This document shows positions 36,391 to 45,629 of a stretch of 64,000 nt of DNA, piece by piece. The number at the start of each line of letters is the position of its first letter. The stretch's first letter is position 1. The notes under the pieces are model-generated. The model had not been told where the DNA came from and made no database searches. It was given only the letters and a program-made list of their open reading frames with translations. The stretch lies in NCBI RefSeq assembly GCF_019991125.1, contig NZ_JAGENB010000003.1, forward strand, positions 656,380 through 720,379, given 5' to 3'. Source of the stretch: Phyllobacterium calauticae (GTDB taxonomy: Bacteria; Pseudomonadota; Alphaproteobacteria; Rhizobiales; Rhizobiaceae). A program made the position numbers and the translations under genes.

Positions 36391-36626
36391 TCTGGGAGAG
36401 ACCGGTAAAACCGGCGCCGATGGAGCAACCGCCCCGGAAACTCTCAGGCAAAAGGACCAGAATAGTCTAGAACATCTGGAGAGAGGTATGGCTTGAAAAG
36501 CCGCACCCACCGAAGGAGAAAGCCCTGCCCGGTTGCATGACCGGAAAAAGGCGCCGACGACACGGATGACAAACATCCGGCGGGCGCTCAAAGGGCCAAG
36601 CTCTCAGGTTCCGTGACAGATGGGGT
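36391..36626 (+). promoter_or_regulatory. Tandem glycine riboswitch upstream of dadA-like gene
   Basis: Aptamer I spans about 36392-36459 (GGGAGAGACCGG, CGCCGATGGAGCAACCGC, GGAAACTCTCAGGCAAAAGGACC). Aptamer II spans about 36475-36626 (CTGGAGAGAGG, CACCGAAGGAGAAAGCCC, GGGCCAAGCTCTCAGGTTCC, GTGACAGA). These are the hallmark cores of the gcvT-type glycine riboswitch. The P3 region of aptamer II is enlarged, with added hairpins at 36529-36544 and 36551-36587. The leader ends 59 bases before dadA; glycine would normally activate expression. Confidence 0.95.
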
Positions 36627-36684
36627 TTCGTGCCGTTGTCAGCGGCGAAACTGAAACCATGTGTTGCCTGAGGACCGTTTTATC

Positions 36685-37959
36685 ATGACCCATATCGCCA
36701 TTATCGGCGCCGGTATCACCGGCGTGACGACTGCCTATGCGCTTGCCCGCCAGGGCTATTCCGTCACCGTGTTCGACCGCAACCGCTACGCGGCCATGGA
36801 AACATCCTTCGCCAATGGCGGTCAGCTTTCCGCGTCCAATGCGGAGGTGTGGAACAGCTGGTCCACGGTGCTCAAAGGCATGAAGTGGATGCTGCGCAAG
36901 GATGCGCCGCTGCTGATGAACCCGAAACCCTCCTGGCACAAATATTCCTGGATGGCGGAATTCGTCATGAACATCCCGCACTACGAAGAAAATACCATCG
37001 CCACCACCAGGCTCGCCATTGAAGCGCGCAAGCGCATGTTCGAAATCGCTGCGGATGAAAAGATCGATTTCGACCTGGAAAAGCGCGGGATCCTGCACAT
37101 TTACCGCTCGAAATACGGTTATGACCACGCCGTCAAGGTCAACAGGCTGCTGGAAGCCGGCGGTCTTGACCGGCGGGCCGTCACCAATGAAGAAATCCGC
37201 AGCATCGAACCGGCATTGAACGGTTCCTTCTATGGCGGGTTCTTCACGCCATCCGATTCGACCGGCGATATCCACAAGTTCACCCGCGGCCTTGCCGCTG
37301 CCGCCATCCGCCATGGCGTGCGCTTCATTGGCGATGCCGACGTTGCCGAACTGAAGCACGGCGCCGACGGCGTGGTGGTTGCATGGAACAGGGCATCCGT
37401 TGCCGATGCCGGGATAGAGACGGAGCGTTTTGACGCCATCGTCATCTGCGCCGGCATTGCCAGCCGCAAATTTGCCGCCCAGCTCGGCGACCGCGTCAAC
37501 ATCTATCCGGTCAAGGGCTACTCGATCACCGTCAATCTGGATGATGCCGGGAGCCAGCAGTCGGCCCCATGGGTGAGCCTGCTCGACGACGATGCAAAGA
37601 TCGTCACAAGCCGTCTTGGGGCGGGGCGCCTGCGCGTGGCCGGTACGGCCGAATACAATGGCGAAAACCGCGACATTCGCCACGACCGGGTCAAGCCGCT
37701 GGTCGACTGGAGCCGCGAGCTGTTCCCGGGCATGGACACGTCCAACGTGGTGCCGTGGGCCGGCCTGCGCCCGATGATGCCGAACATGCTGCCGCGCGTC
37801 GGTGCAGGCACGCGGCCCGGTGTGTTCTACAACACCGGCCATGGTCATCTCGGCTGGACACTGTCTGCCGCCACGGCTGAAATCGTCGCCGGGCACATCA
37901 GCGCCGCCATGCCCGTCGATGCCAGCCCGCAGGGCGGCTGGCTCGCTGCAGCGGAATAA
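36685..37959 (+). CDS. D-amino-acid dehydrogenase (DadA-like FAD oxidoreductase)
   Basis: 424 residues from ATG 36685, with GAGGA 10 nt upstream; the GTG at 36661 is less likely. N-terminal FAD motif IIGAGITGVTTAYALARQG, ETSFANGGQLSASNAE, and C-terminal TGHGHLGWTLSAATAEIV, as in the DadA small-subunit family. Oxidises D-amino acids (D-Ala) or glycine to the keto acid. The glycine riboswitch in its leader argues for glycine, or at least for a role in glycine catabolism; glycine oxidase ThiO is a less likely reading. Confidence 0.9.
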   Translation: MTHIAIIGAGITGVTTAYALARQGYSVTVFDRNRYAAMETSFANGGQLSASNAEVWNSWSTVLKGMKWMLRKDAPLLMNPKPSWHKYSWMAEFVMNIPHYEENTIATTRLAIEARKRMFEIAADEKIDFDLEKRGILHIYRSKYGYDHAVKVNRLLEAGGLDRRAVTNEEIRSIEPALNGSFYGGFFTPSDSTGDIHKFTRGLAAAAIRHGVRFIGDADVAELKHGADGVVVAWNRASVADAGIETERFDAIVICAGIASRKFAAQLGDRVNIYPVKGYSITVNLDDAGSQQSAPWVSLLDDDAKIVTSRLGAGRLRVAGTAEYNGENRDIRHDRVKPLVDWSRELFPGMDTSNVVPWAGLRPMMPNMLPRVGAGTRPGVFYNTGHGHLGWTLSAATAEIVAGHISAAMPVDASPQGGWLAAAE

Positions 37960-37974
37960 AACCGGCTTGCACGC

Positions 37975-38007
37975 AAAGGAGCGCCGGTTGCCTCAGGCGC
38001 CCTTTTT
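37975..38007 (+). terminator. Terminator of the dadA-like gene, overlapping the 3' end of the DUF2442 gene
   Basis: AAAGGAGCGCC pairs with GGCGCCCTTT (one bulge) and is followed by a T-run TTTTTATGG. The stop codon of the convergent DUF2442 gene (37993-37995) falls inside it. Confidence 0.75.
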
Positions 38008-38466
38008 ATGGTGTTCGACCAGGTAGCGGGTGGCAAGCGCGATGTGCCGTGGAATGGGCTTATCCCTACGGAAATCGGCAATCAGGCGGCGTGAGACTTC
38101 AAGCGCCGCCGCCATGCCATCGAGGCTCATGCCAAGCTCATCCATGGCAGTTCTGAATTCCTGATTGTCGAATGTCACGGGGGGGAGGCGCGCAATCCAC
38201 GCCGCTGAAAAATCCAGCTCATCCGTCCATTCAATCGCCTCGCCATATTCACTGACGCGCACGGTCCTGAACAGGCCGTCATTTTCCCGCAGTGGTATGT
38301 AGACACGGCGACTGGCAAAAGCCGGAGCAAGATCCACGATCTTCGTTTCACCCGAGCGCCATGTGACGGCAACCTTACGCCCATCCAGCGGAACAACGTC
38401 TCTGATGCGGGGTAGCGGCAACCCGACATTGATGATGTCATCGTTCTCTAAGCCTGTCCCACTCAC
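37993..38466 (-). CDS. DUF2442 domain protein with C-terminal HTH-like region
   Basis: 157 residues from a GTG at 38466, which follows GGAAAGG by 8 nt and overlaps the end of the DUF4160 gene by 29 bases. N-terminal half: LPRIRDVVPLDGRKVAVTW and SGETKIVDLAPAF, a DUF2442 strand pattern. C-terminal half includes FRTAMDELGMSLDGMAAALEVSRRLIADFRRDKPIPRHIALATRYL, reduced here to say: a helix-turn-helix with a Xre/Cro-like layout (about 110-150). Likely an autoregulatory DNA binder, perhaps the antitoxin-like partner of DUF4160. Confidence 0.78.
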   Translation of the reverse strand: MSGTGLENDDIINVGLPLPRIRDVVPLDGRKVAVTWRSGETKIVDLAPAFASRRVYIPLRENDGLFRTVRVSEYGEAIEWTDELDFSAAWIARLPPVTFDNQEFRTAMDELGMSLDGMAAALEVSRRLIADFRRDKPIPRHIALATRYLVEHHKKGA

Positions 38467-38668
38467 GTTCGAGCCTTTCCTTGTTCTGCGAAGCCCACTG
38501 CAATGCCGTTTGACGAATGCTCGACGGTACCCAGCCGCCAATGGTGGAAAAATCTGAAATCCTGATGAGCGCTTGATAATCCGGGGTCACAACGTGGAAA
38601 TGCGGCGGGTTATGATCGTCAGCAAACATCCGGATGAGTATTTTTCCAATTCTGGCAATGGTTGGCAT
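38438..38668 (-). CDS. DUF4160 domain protein (putative partner of DUF2442)
   Basis: 76 residues, MPTIARIGKILIRMFADDHNPPHFHV, then DYQALIRI and SIRQTALQWASQNKERLEREW: the full DUF4160 pattern with the DDHNPPHFHV core. DUF4160 genes are usually found next to DUF2442 genes in toxin-antitoxin-like pairs; biochemical activity unknown to me. First gene of a two-gene unit with a short leader (about 13 nt) from the promoter at 38688-38716. Confidence 0.82.
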   Translation of the reverse strand: MPTIARIGKILIRMFADDHNPPHFHVVTPDYQALIRISDFSTIGGWVPSSIRQTALQWASQNKERLEREWDRLRER

Positions 38669-38687
38669 TTTTAAAATGGCCTTCGAT

Positions 38688-38738
38688 AAAATAGTGCGCT
38701 ATATGCACTTTGTCAATAAATAGTGCGCAGTGTGCACT
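38688..38738 (-). promoter_or_regulatory. Promoter with two palindromic operators for the DUF4160-DUF2442 unit
   Basis: Minus strand: TTGACA (complement of 38711-38716), 17 nt, TATTTT (complement of 38688-38693). One palindrome AGTGCGCTATATGCACT (38693-38709) fills the spacer, and a second copy AGTGCGCAGTGTGCACT (38722-38738) lies just upstream of the -35 box, 29 bases apart. The layout is that of an autorepressed promoter, with the HTH of DUF2442 as the obvious candidate binder. Confidence 0.8.
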
Positions 38739-39060
38739 TTAAGGGTTGCGGCACTTGAAAACGTAAATGTGTCGTTCAATGATGCGGGTGGAAATGGGTT
38801 TGGCTTCAGGCAAACTATTGCACGCGCCACATAAAAAGTGATTGGCGTTTAAATGCGCTTGTATCGCGGTTTTGTGGCGATATGGCCACTAATGCCGGGT
38901 TGCATGGCCGATCAGGTGCCATTGCGGGTTGGCCAGCTTTTCCCGGCATGTTATCGTTTTCTTAAGCTCGAAGGGCGAATTTTATCAATTGCAGGCAGCG
39001 TGCGCACGGTCCCTGCAGTGTATCCTTGTGTTTATTGATGTGTAGGGAATTTGCTGGTTG
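38739..39060. other. Intergenic leader region before tamA
   Basis: About 320 bases between the DUF4160 promoter and tamA. It is AT-richer than its surroundings. I see no convincing gene, tRNA or known RNA; short frames (for example 61 codons at 38853) lack coding character. It presumably carries the tamA promoter. Confidence 0.5.
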
Positions 39061-40989
39061 ATGGACTTGAAGCGCCCACAGGCCAGTTGTTTCGGTGCCG
39101 CATTGCTGGCCCTTACGGCCCTTGTCTCGCCTGCCCAGGCCTTTGATCTTTTCGGCGTTCATCTCTGGGGTGCCAAGAAGGAGGACGATGCGGATTCGGT
39201 CATCGCCGACCCGCAGAGATACACGGTTGAAACCGCTGCTTCGACAAGCGATGAAACCAAGGCGCTCGTGGAGGGCGCATCGAGCCTGTTTGCCGACAAG
39301 GACAAGCCTGCGTCCGGTGCGGCGGGACTGCTCGCCAAGGCGCGCGGAGACTACCGCCGCATACTTGGCGCGCTCTACGCGGACGGCCGCTACGGCGGCA
39401 CCATCAGCATTCAGGTCGACGGCAAGGAGGCGAGCGATGTTCCGCCGGATGCCGTGCTGTCCAAGCCGGCCAAGGTGGTCATTTCAGTCGATCCCGGATC
39501 GCAATTCTTGTTTGCGTCGGCCCGGGTCAAGAACATGGCGCCGCCGACGCTCGACCCGAAAGACTTTGTCGAAAGCCCGGAGAAACAGGGCTACATCGCT
39601 GGCGAGATTGCCCGCTCGACAGCCATCGTCAAAGCTGAGCGGCTGGTGGTCGATGCCTGGCGCCAGCAGGGGCATCCAAAAGCCAGGATTGTCAGCCGGG
39701 AAGTCATCGCCGACCACGAGACCAACCGGGTTGACGCGACCATCGATGCCGATCCCGGCGCCAAGGCCGGTTTTGGGCCGGTGCAGGTCAAGGGCACCGA
39801 GCGCATGGACCCGGAATTCGTGGCGTTCATCACCGGCCTGCAGCCGGGACAGGAATACGATCCCGACGAAATCGAGAGAGCCAAGAAACGGCTGTCGCGC
39901 CTCGAAGTCTTCCGCTCGGCGCGGATCGAGGAAGGCGATGCCATCGGCAGCGACGGCCTGCTGCCGATCACCGTGGCGGTGCAGGAACAGAAGTTGCGCC
40001 GCTTCGGCGTTGGCGGCAGCTATTCGACGCTGGACGGTCTCGGTCTCGAGACATACTGGCTGCACCGCAACCTCTTCGGCCGGGCGGAACGGCTGCGCAT
40101 TGACGCCAAGATCGGCGGCATTGGCAGTCAGTCCTACGATCCCTCGGAATATAGCTATCTGCTGGGTGCAAGTTTCACCAAGCCCGGCGTCTATACGCCT
40201 GATACCGATTTCATCGCCTCGCTGATTGGCGAGCGCAAGGTGCTCGACGCCTACACGCAGACATCGATTACGGCCGATGCCGGTTTCACCCAGATTTTCT
40301 CCGATGAACTCTCCGGCAGGCTTACTGCCAATGTTTCCAAATCGCAGTTCAAGGACGATTTCTTCGGCACGCGCGATTTTCTCACCGTCGGTCTGCTGGG
40401 CGGCCTCACCTATGACAGCCGCAACAGCAAGGTCGATCCGGCGCGCGGCTATTTTCTGGAAGGGTTGCTGTCGCCGTTCTACGAGATCGAGCATGGCAAC
40501 TTCGCCACCAAGTTCACGGCGGAGGGCCGCACCTATTTCGGCTTCGGTAAGGACGACCGGTTCGTGCTCGCCAGCCGCCTGAAACTCGGCACGATTGTCG
40601 GCGCAGAAATTGCCGAACTGCCTTCAGACCAGCTGTTCTTTGCCGGTGGCGGCGGTTCGGTGCGCGGTTACGCCTATCGCAACATCGGCGTCAATGTCGA
40701 GCGCAACGGCACAAGCTATGTGATCGGCGGGCGGTCGCTGGTCGAGGGATCCGTGGAGGCGCGCGCCAAGATCACAAACACCATCGGTGCCGTCGGCTTT
40801 GTCGATGCGGGCTATGTGGGTGAAGAGTCTTTCCCCGATTTTGCCCAGCAGTTGCGTGTGGGCGTTGGCGCCGGCATTCGTTACAATACGGGCCTTGGCC
40901 CGATCCGCCTCGATGTGGCCATGCCGCTCGACCGGCGGACAAACGACCCGAGTTTTGCATTCTACGTTGGTATAGGACAGGCGTTTTGA
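39061..40989 (+). CDS. tamA: Autotransporter assembly factor TamA (Omp85 family)
   Basis: 642 residues from ATG 39061, with a signal peptide ending near PAQA (about 28). The POTRA region (about 90-320) is followed by a 16-strand beta-barrel: GVGGSYSTLDGLGLETYWLHRN, and the L6 motif GGGGSVRGYAYR. It ends in the phenylalanine typical of outer-membrane proteins (GIGQAF). Outer-membrane partner of TamB in envelope protein and lipid delivery. TTG of tamB starts inside its stop codon (TTGA), so the pair is coupled. Confidence 0.94.
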   Translation: MDLKRPQASCFGAALLALTALVSPAQAFDLFGVHLWGAKKEDDADSVIADPQRYTVETAASTSDETKALVEGASSLFADKDKPASGAAGLLAKARGDYRRILGALYADGRYGGTISIQVDGKEASDVPPDAVLSKPAKVVISVDPGSQFLFASARVKNMAPPTLDPKDFVESPEKQGYIAGEIARSTAIVKAERLVVDAWRQQGHPKARIVSREVIADHETNRVDATIDADPGAKAGFGPVQVKGTERMDPEFVAFITGLQPGQEYDPDEIERAKKRLSRLEVFRSARIEEGDAIGSDGLLPITVAVQEQKLRRFGVGGSYSTLDGLGLETYWLHRNLFGRAERLRIDAKIGGIGSQSYDPSEYSYLLGASFTKPGVYTPDTDFIASLIGERKVLDAYTQTSITADAGFTQIFSDELSGRLTANVSKSQFKDDFFGTRDFLTVGLLGGLTYDSRNSKVDPARGYFLEGLLSPFYEIEHGNFATKFTAEGRTYFGFGKDDRFVLASRLKLGTIVGAEIAELPSDQLFFAGGGGSVRGYAYRNIGVNVERNGTSYVIGGRSLVEGSVEARAKITNTIGAVGFVDAGYVGEESFPDFAQQLRVGVGAGIRYNTGLGPIRLDVAMPLDRRTNDPSFAFYVGIGQAF

Positions 40990-43900
40990 CCCGGATTTTC
41001 GCAGTCATATTCCTTCTGCTTTTTGCAGCACCGGCTTTGGCGCAGGATAGCGCCGAGGCGGAAAAGTCCTATTTCCTCAGCTTCGTCGAGGAACAGCTGT
41101 CGACGCCCAATCGCCAGATTTCCATTTCCGACATTCAGGGCGTCCTGTCGTCGGAAGCCAATATCGGCAGCATCACCATTGCCGACCGTGAAGGAATCTG
41201 GCTGCGCGTTACCAATGCGAAAATTGTCTGGAGCCGTCTGGCGTTGCTGCGCGGGCGTCTGGATATCAACAGCCTCGGCGCGGAGCGCATCGATGTCATC
41301 CGCAAGCCGCTGCCGGACACCAGCAGCCTGCCTTCACCCGAAGCCAAGGGTTTCAGCCTGCCGGAGTTGCCGCTTGCGGTCATCCTGCAGGATTTGCAGG
41401 TGGGACGCATTGCCTTCGGCGACAGTATTTTCGGGCTGAAGTCGGAAATCTCTCTGGCCGGCAGCCTGACGCTCGATAGCGGCTCCCTGGATTCGAACCT
41501 CAAGGTGCAGCGTCTTGACGGCCCGGGCGGCACCTTTGCGATCAAGGCGGCCTATGCCAAGGAAAGCCAGAAGCTCGATCTGGATCTGTCGCTCAATGAA
41601 CCGCAGAACGGTATTGCCGCCAATCTTCTCAATATTGAAGGCAGGCCGCCGGTCGCACTTTCGCTGAAGGGATCGGGCCCGCTCAGCGATATTGCCTTGC
41701 AGCTGACGCTCGATGCCGCCGGCAAGCGCGTTCTCACCGGCAGCACGCAGATCAACCGTCAGGGCGAGGGACTTGCGTTCAAGACAACCGTCGATGGCGC
41801 GATCGCCATGCTGGTTCCGCCGCTCTTCCGTGATTTCTTCGGCAACGATACAGCGCTCGCGGTCAATGGCGTGGTGCGCGATGCCGGCGGTGTTTCGCTT
41901 GACCGGTTGAACATCAAGAGCGCTGCTCTTGCGGTCGATGCGACAGCCGATACAACCAATGATGGATTTTTGCGCCGCCTGAAGGTGGATGCCTCGATTG
42001 CCGATCCCAGCGGCAAGAAGGTCATTCTGCCGGTTGCGGGCGGCCAGACAACCGTCGACAAGGCCGTACTGGCCGTTGCCTTCGGGGCAAGTGCCGGCAA
42101 TGACTGGTCGAGCACACTCGACGTCACCAACCTCACCACCAACAATTTTGCCGCCAAAGCGGTCAATCTCGTTGCCAAAGGCCTGGCGGAAAATCTTGAC
42201 AACCCGACCGCCCGTTCCCTGAGCTATGATGTGAACGGCAATGTCTCCGGCATCACGGCCAAGCGCGCCGATATCGCCAAGGCACTGGGCGACCTGATCC
42301 AGCTGAAGATCAACGGCGACTGGAAGGCCAGTACGCCGGTCAATCTCAAACAGGCGCTGGTTGCCGCCAACGGCTTCAGCACGGCGCTGGCCGGTACCAT
42401 CGACAAGTTCATCTATAACGGTGACATCCTGGTCAAGGCGTCGAGCATCGCACCGTTTTCCGAACTTGCCGGACGCGATCTCGCCGGCGCGCTCGATCTG
42501 AAGGCCAATGGTGCTGTCGAAGCGCTGACGGGTGGTTTCAATCTGATGCTGGATGGCCATGCAACCGGCATGACGCTTGGCATTGATGCGGCGGATCGCG
42601 TGCTTGAGGGCGAAACCCGCATCACCGGCGGCCTCGCGCGCGGTGAAGCGGGCCTCAGCGCCAGGAATTTCCGGGTCGAAAACCCGCAGACGCTGGTCAC
42701 GGCCAATGGCACCTTTGCCACAGGCGCCGCCAATTTCGATTTCGGTCTCGATCTCACCAACCTCGCGCTCCTGTCGGAAAAGACCAGCGGGGCGCTCAAG
42801 GTCAAGGGCAGCGCGCGCGGCAGTGACGGCATCATCGCTCTGGCGTTCAATGCCGGGGTTCCGGATGGCAAGCTCTCCGGGCGCAAGCTCAGCGAAGGCG
42901 CGTTCTCCTTCAATGGGCTTCTGCTCAAGGACGCGCTGGACGGCAAGGTATCCGGTCTGGCGTTCCTTGACGGCATTCGTGCCGATCTTGCCACCGAACT
43001 TGCCCTGCGCAAGGACGAAAAACGCCTGAGCAATATCCAGTTCATTGCCGGTGGCACACGGCTGCGCGGTGATGTCACCCAGGACAAGAAGGGGCTGCTT
43101 CAGGGCAACCTGATCCTCGCTTCCAGCGACGTGTCGACGGCCGCAGCCTTGTTCCTCGTGGAGGCGACCGGCAAGGCGAATGCCGCCATTGCGCTGAGCC
43201 ATGATGACGAGAGCCAGAATATCGACGTCAAAGGCGATATTGACGGGTTGAAGGCCAACAATGTCATCGTCGGCAAGGCGGCGGTTGCACTGGCCGCCCA
43301 GAACATCTTCAAGGTTCCGTCCGCCAACGGCACGATCACGGCCACCACGGTTTCGGCCGGTGGTGTCGATATTTCAACCCTCGATGCCCAGGCGGCGCAG
43401 CAGGGCAAGACCACCGATTTCAAGCTGAACGCCGCGCTGAAAAATGGTGCGAAGACATCCGTTGGCGGTTCGCTCGAACCGACGGAAAAGGGCTTTCTCC
43501 TGTCGCTCGCCAATGCGGATCTGACCCGTGGCGCGCTTGCCGCCCGGCTGGTCCAGCCGGCCGCCATCAATGTCGCCGGCAGCAATGTTTCCTTCGGTGA
43601 TATCATTCTGGATATCGGCAAGGGCAAGGTCACGATCCGCGGCGATGTCGCCGAGAAGCTGGACCTCGCCGTTGCCATCGAAAAGCTGCCGCTCGATGTC
43701 GCCAATGCGGTCAAGCCCGATCTGGGACTGGGCGGTGAAATCAACGGCACCGCCAGGATCGGCGGCACGCGCGACAAGCCCGACGTGAACTTCAATATGC
43801 AGGCCCGCGCGATCACCGCCGCCGTGCTGAAAAAGGCCGGACTGGACGGCCTCAATCTGGACGCCAAGGGGACATCGACCACCGATCAGCTCAATGTCGA

Positions 43901-45590
43901 TGCGCGCCTGACTGGCGCCAACGGGCTCGATGCGTCGGCCAAAGGCTCGGTTCCACTGACGCCGGGACAGCTTGCCGTCGATCTGACGCTCGGCAACCTG
44001 CCGTTGCGCGTTCTGAATGGCGTCGTCAAGGATCAGAACCTGGCAGGCAATATCACCGGCAGGGGCCGCATCACCGGCACGCTGCAGAAGCCCAATGCCG
44101 AATTTGACCTGAAGGGGTCGGGCCTGTCCGCCAAGCCTTTGCAGGACGCCGGTCTGTCGCCGTTGCAGCTGACCGCCGCCGGCCGCTTTGCCAACGATAC
44201 GCTGACCCTGACGTCGGCCAAGGCTGACGGGCCGCAGGGTTTCACCGTGTCGGCCAATGGCAATGTGCCGGTTTCCGGAAACGGGCTTGGCATCAATGTA
44301 ACGGGCAATATCCCCTTGTCCCTGGCCAACCGCTTCCTGGCCGATCGCGGCACGCAGGCAAAGGGCAATATTGACGTCACCGCATCCGTCTCCGGCAGCT
44401 TCCAGCAGCCGCTGATCCGCGGCATGTTCTCGGCCAATGGTGCCGAAGTGGTCGATCCGGAAACCAATCTGCGGCTGCAGCGCATTACCCTGCTTGGCAG
44501 CATGGAGGGACAGACCGTCACCATCCGCACGCTCAATGCCGGGCTTTCCACCGGCGGTACTGTCAGCGCCACGGGCACCATCTCCACCGATGCAGCGGCC
44601 AATTTCCCCGCCAACATCCAGATCAAGCTCGACAAGGCCCGCTATGCCGACGGCAATCTTGTCGTTGCCACGCTGACCGGTGCGCTCGGCGTCAACGGTC
44701 CCTTGACGCGCGATCCCGTGATTGCCGGCAACATCAATGTTGACCGTGCGGAAATCAGCGTTCCCGAAAGCTTTGGCGGTTCGTCGGCGGTCATCGACGT
44801 CAAGCACAAGAAGACGCCGAAGGCCGTCGCCACGACGCTGAAGCGCGCCAAGGCCGACCAGCCCGCCACGGCAACACCCACCGCACGGCCCAGTGTGGTG
44901 CGGCTCGATATCAATGTGACAGCGCCCAACAAGATCTTCGTGCGCGGCCGGGGGCTGGATACGGAAATCGGCGGCTCGGTGCGGCTGACTGGCCCCGCAA
45001 CCGATATCCAGCCGGTCGGTGCGTTCGATCTGGTACGCGGGCGCCTTGAGATTCTCGGGCAGCGTATCACCTTCACCGAAGGGCAGGTCACGCTGGTCGG
45101 GGATCTCAACCCGGAACTCAATTTCGTCGCGAGCACCCAGAGCAGCGACATTACGGTCAATGTCACGGTCAAGGGGCGGGTATCCGATCTGCAGATCGCG
45201 TTCTCGTCGCAGCCGGAATTGCCGCAGGACGAGGTCCTTGCCCGCCTGATCTTCAACCGCTCCATCAGCGAATTGTCGCCATTGCAGATTGCGCGGCTGG
45301 CTGCCGCCGCGGCCGAACTGGCCGGCGGATCGAACTCATCCCTGCTCGACAGCCTGCGCAAGGGCACCGGCCTCGACGATCTCGATGTGACGACGGACAG
45401 CGAAGGCAATGCCGGCGTCAAGGCCGGGCGCTATATCCGCGACAATGTCTATCTTGGCGTGGAAGCGGGTGCCGGCGGCAAGACCAAGGGCACGATCAAT
45501 CTCGACGTGACGCCGCAGCTGAAGGCCAAGGGCTCCGTCGGCAGCGATGGTGACTCCGGCGCCGGTGTGTTCTTCGAAAGAGATTATTGA
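40986..45590 (+). CDS. tamB: Translocation/assembly module protein TamB (DUF490)
   Basis: 1534 residues from the TTG at 40986. Signal anchor at the N-terminus (RIFAVIFLLLFAAPALA). The body is a long run of beta-strand repeats (GLDLNAKG-type, SLKGSGPLSD, TVSATG, and so on), as in bridge-like TamB/AsmA proteins, and the C-terminus has the DUF490 block (PNKIFVRGRGLDTEIGGSV, QITF, EVLARLIFNRSISELSPLQ). It spans the periplasm and works with TamA, possibly moving lipid as well as protein. Confidence 0.95.
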   Translation: MTRIFAVIFLLLFAAPALAQDSAEAEKSYFLSFVEEQLSTPNRQISISDIQGVLSSEANIGSITIADREGIWLRVTNAKIVWSRLALLRGRLDINSLGAERIDVIRKPLPDTSSLPSPEAKGFSLPELPLAVILQDLQVGRIAFGDSIFGLKSEISLAGSLTLDSGSLDSNLKVQRLDGPGGTFAIKAAYAKESQKLDLDLSLNEPQNGIAANLLNIEGRPPVALSLKGSGPLSDIALQLTLDAAGKRVLTGSTQINRQGEGLAFKTTVDGAIAMLVPPLFRDFFGNDTALAVNGVVRDAGGVSLDRLNIKSAALAVDATADTTNDGFLRRLKVDASIADPSGKKVILPVAGGQTTVDKAVLAVAFGASAGNDWSSTLDVTNLTTNNFAAKAVNLVAKGLAENLDNPTARSLSYDVNGNVSGITAKRADIAKALGDLIQLKINGDWKASTPVNLKQALVAANGFSTALAGTIDKFIYNGDILVKASSIAPFSELAGRDLAGALDLKANGAVEALTGGFNLMLDGHATGMTLGIDAADRVLEGETRITGGLARGEAGLSARNFRVENPQTLVTANGTFATGAANFDFGLDLTNLALLSEKTSGALKVKGSARGSDGIIALAFNAGVPDGKLSGRKLSEGAFSFNGLLLKDALDGKVSGLAFLDGIRADLATELALRKDEKRLSNIQFIAGGTRLRGDVTQDKKGLLQGNLILASSDVSTAAALFLVEATGKANAAIALSHDDESQNIDVKGDIDGLKANNVIVGKAAVALAAQNIFKVPSANGTITATTVSAGGVDISTLDAQAAQQGKTTDFKLNAALKNGAKTSVGGSLEPTEKGFLLSLANADLTRGALAARLVQPAAINVAGSNVSFGDIILDIGKGKVTIRGDVAEKLDLAVAIEKLPLDVANAVKPDLGLGGEINGTARIGGTRDKPDVNFNMQARAITAAVLKKAGLDGLNLDAKGTSTTDQLNVDARLTGANGLDASAKGSVPLTPGQLAVDLTLGNLPLRVLNGVVKDQNLAGNITGRGRITGTLQKPNAEFDLKGSGLSAKPLQDAGLSPLQLTAAGRFANDTLTLTSAKADGPQGFTVSANGNVPVSGNGLGINVTGNIPLSLANRFLADRGTQAKGNIDVTASVSGSFQQPLIRGMFSANGAEVVDPETNLRLQRITLLGSMEGQTVTIRTLNAGLSTGGTVSATGTISTDAAANFPANIQIKLDKARYADGNLVVATLTGALGVNGPLTRDPVIAGNINVDRAEISVPESFGGSSAVIDVKHKKTPKAVATTLKRAKADQPATATPTARPSVVRLDINVTAPNKIFVRGRGLDTEIGGSVRLTGPATDIQPVGAFDLVRGRLEILGQRITFTEGQVTLVGDLNPELNFVASTQSSDITVNVTVKGRVSDLQIAFSSQPELPQDEVLARLIFNRSISELSPLQIARLAAAAAELAGGSNSSLLDSLRKGTGLDDLDVTTDSEGNAGVKAGRYIRDNVYLGVEAGAGGKTKGTINLDVTPQLKAKGSVGSDGDSGAGVFFERDY

Positions 45591-45603
45591 GCGGTGCTGC
45601 GGG

Positions 45604-45629
45604 GACGGAGGGGAATATCCTCCTCCGTC
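45604..45629 (-). terminator. Hairpin between convergent tamB and MFS genes
   Basis: GACGGAGG (45604-45611) pairs with CCTCCGTC (45622-45629) around a 10-nt loop, immediately past the MFS stop codon. U-tract absent, so a weak call. Confidence 0.45.

Noticed and set aside
37993..38668. Claim that DUF4160-DUF2442 is a proven toxin-antitoxin system
   Set aside because: Gene order and operator layout suggest it, but no toxic activity is known to me, so it is reported only as a candidate.
38853..39038. 61-codon frame in the leader of tamA
   Set aside because: Composition and lack of an SD or family match give no support.
41334..43202. 622-codon open frame opposite tamB
   Set aside because: Antisense shadow of a beta-repeat protein; no motif or start signal.
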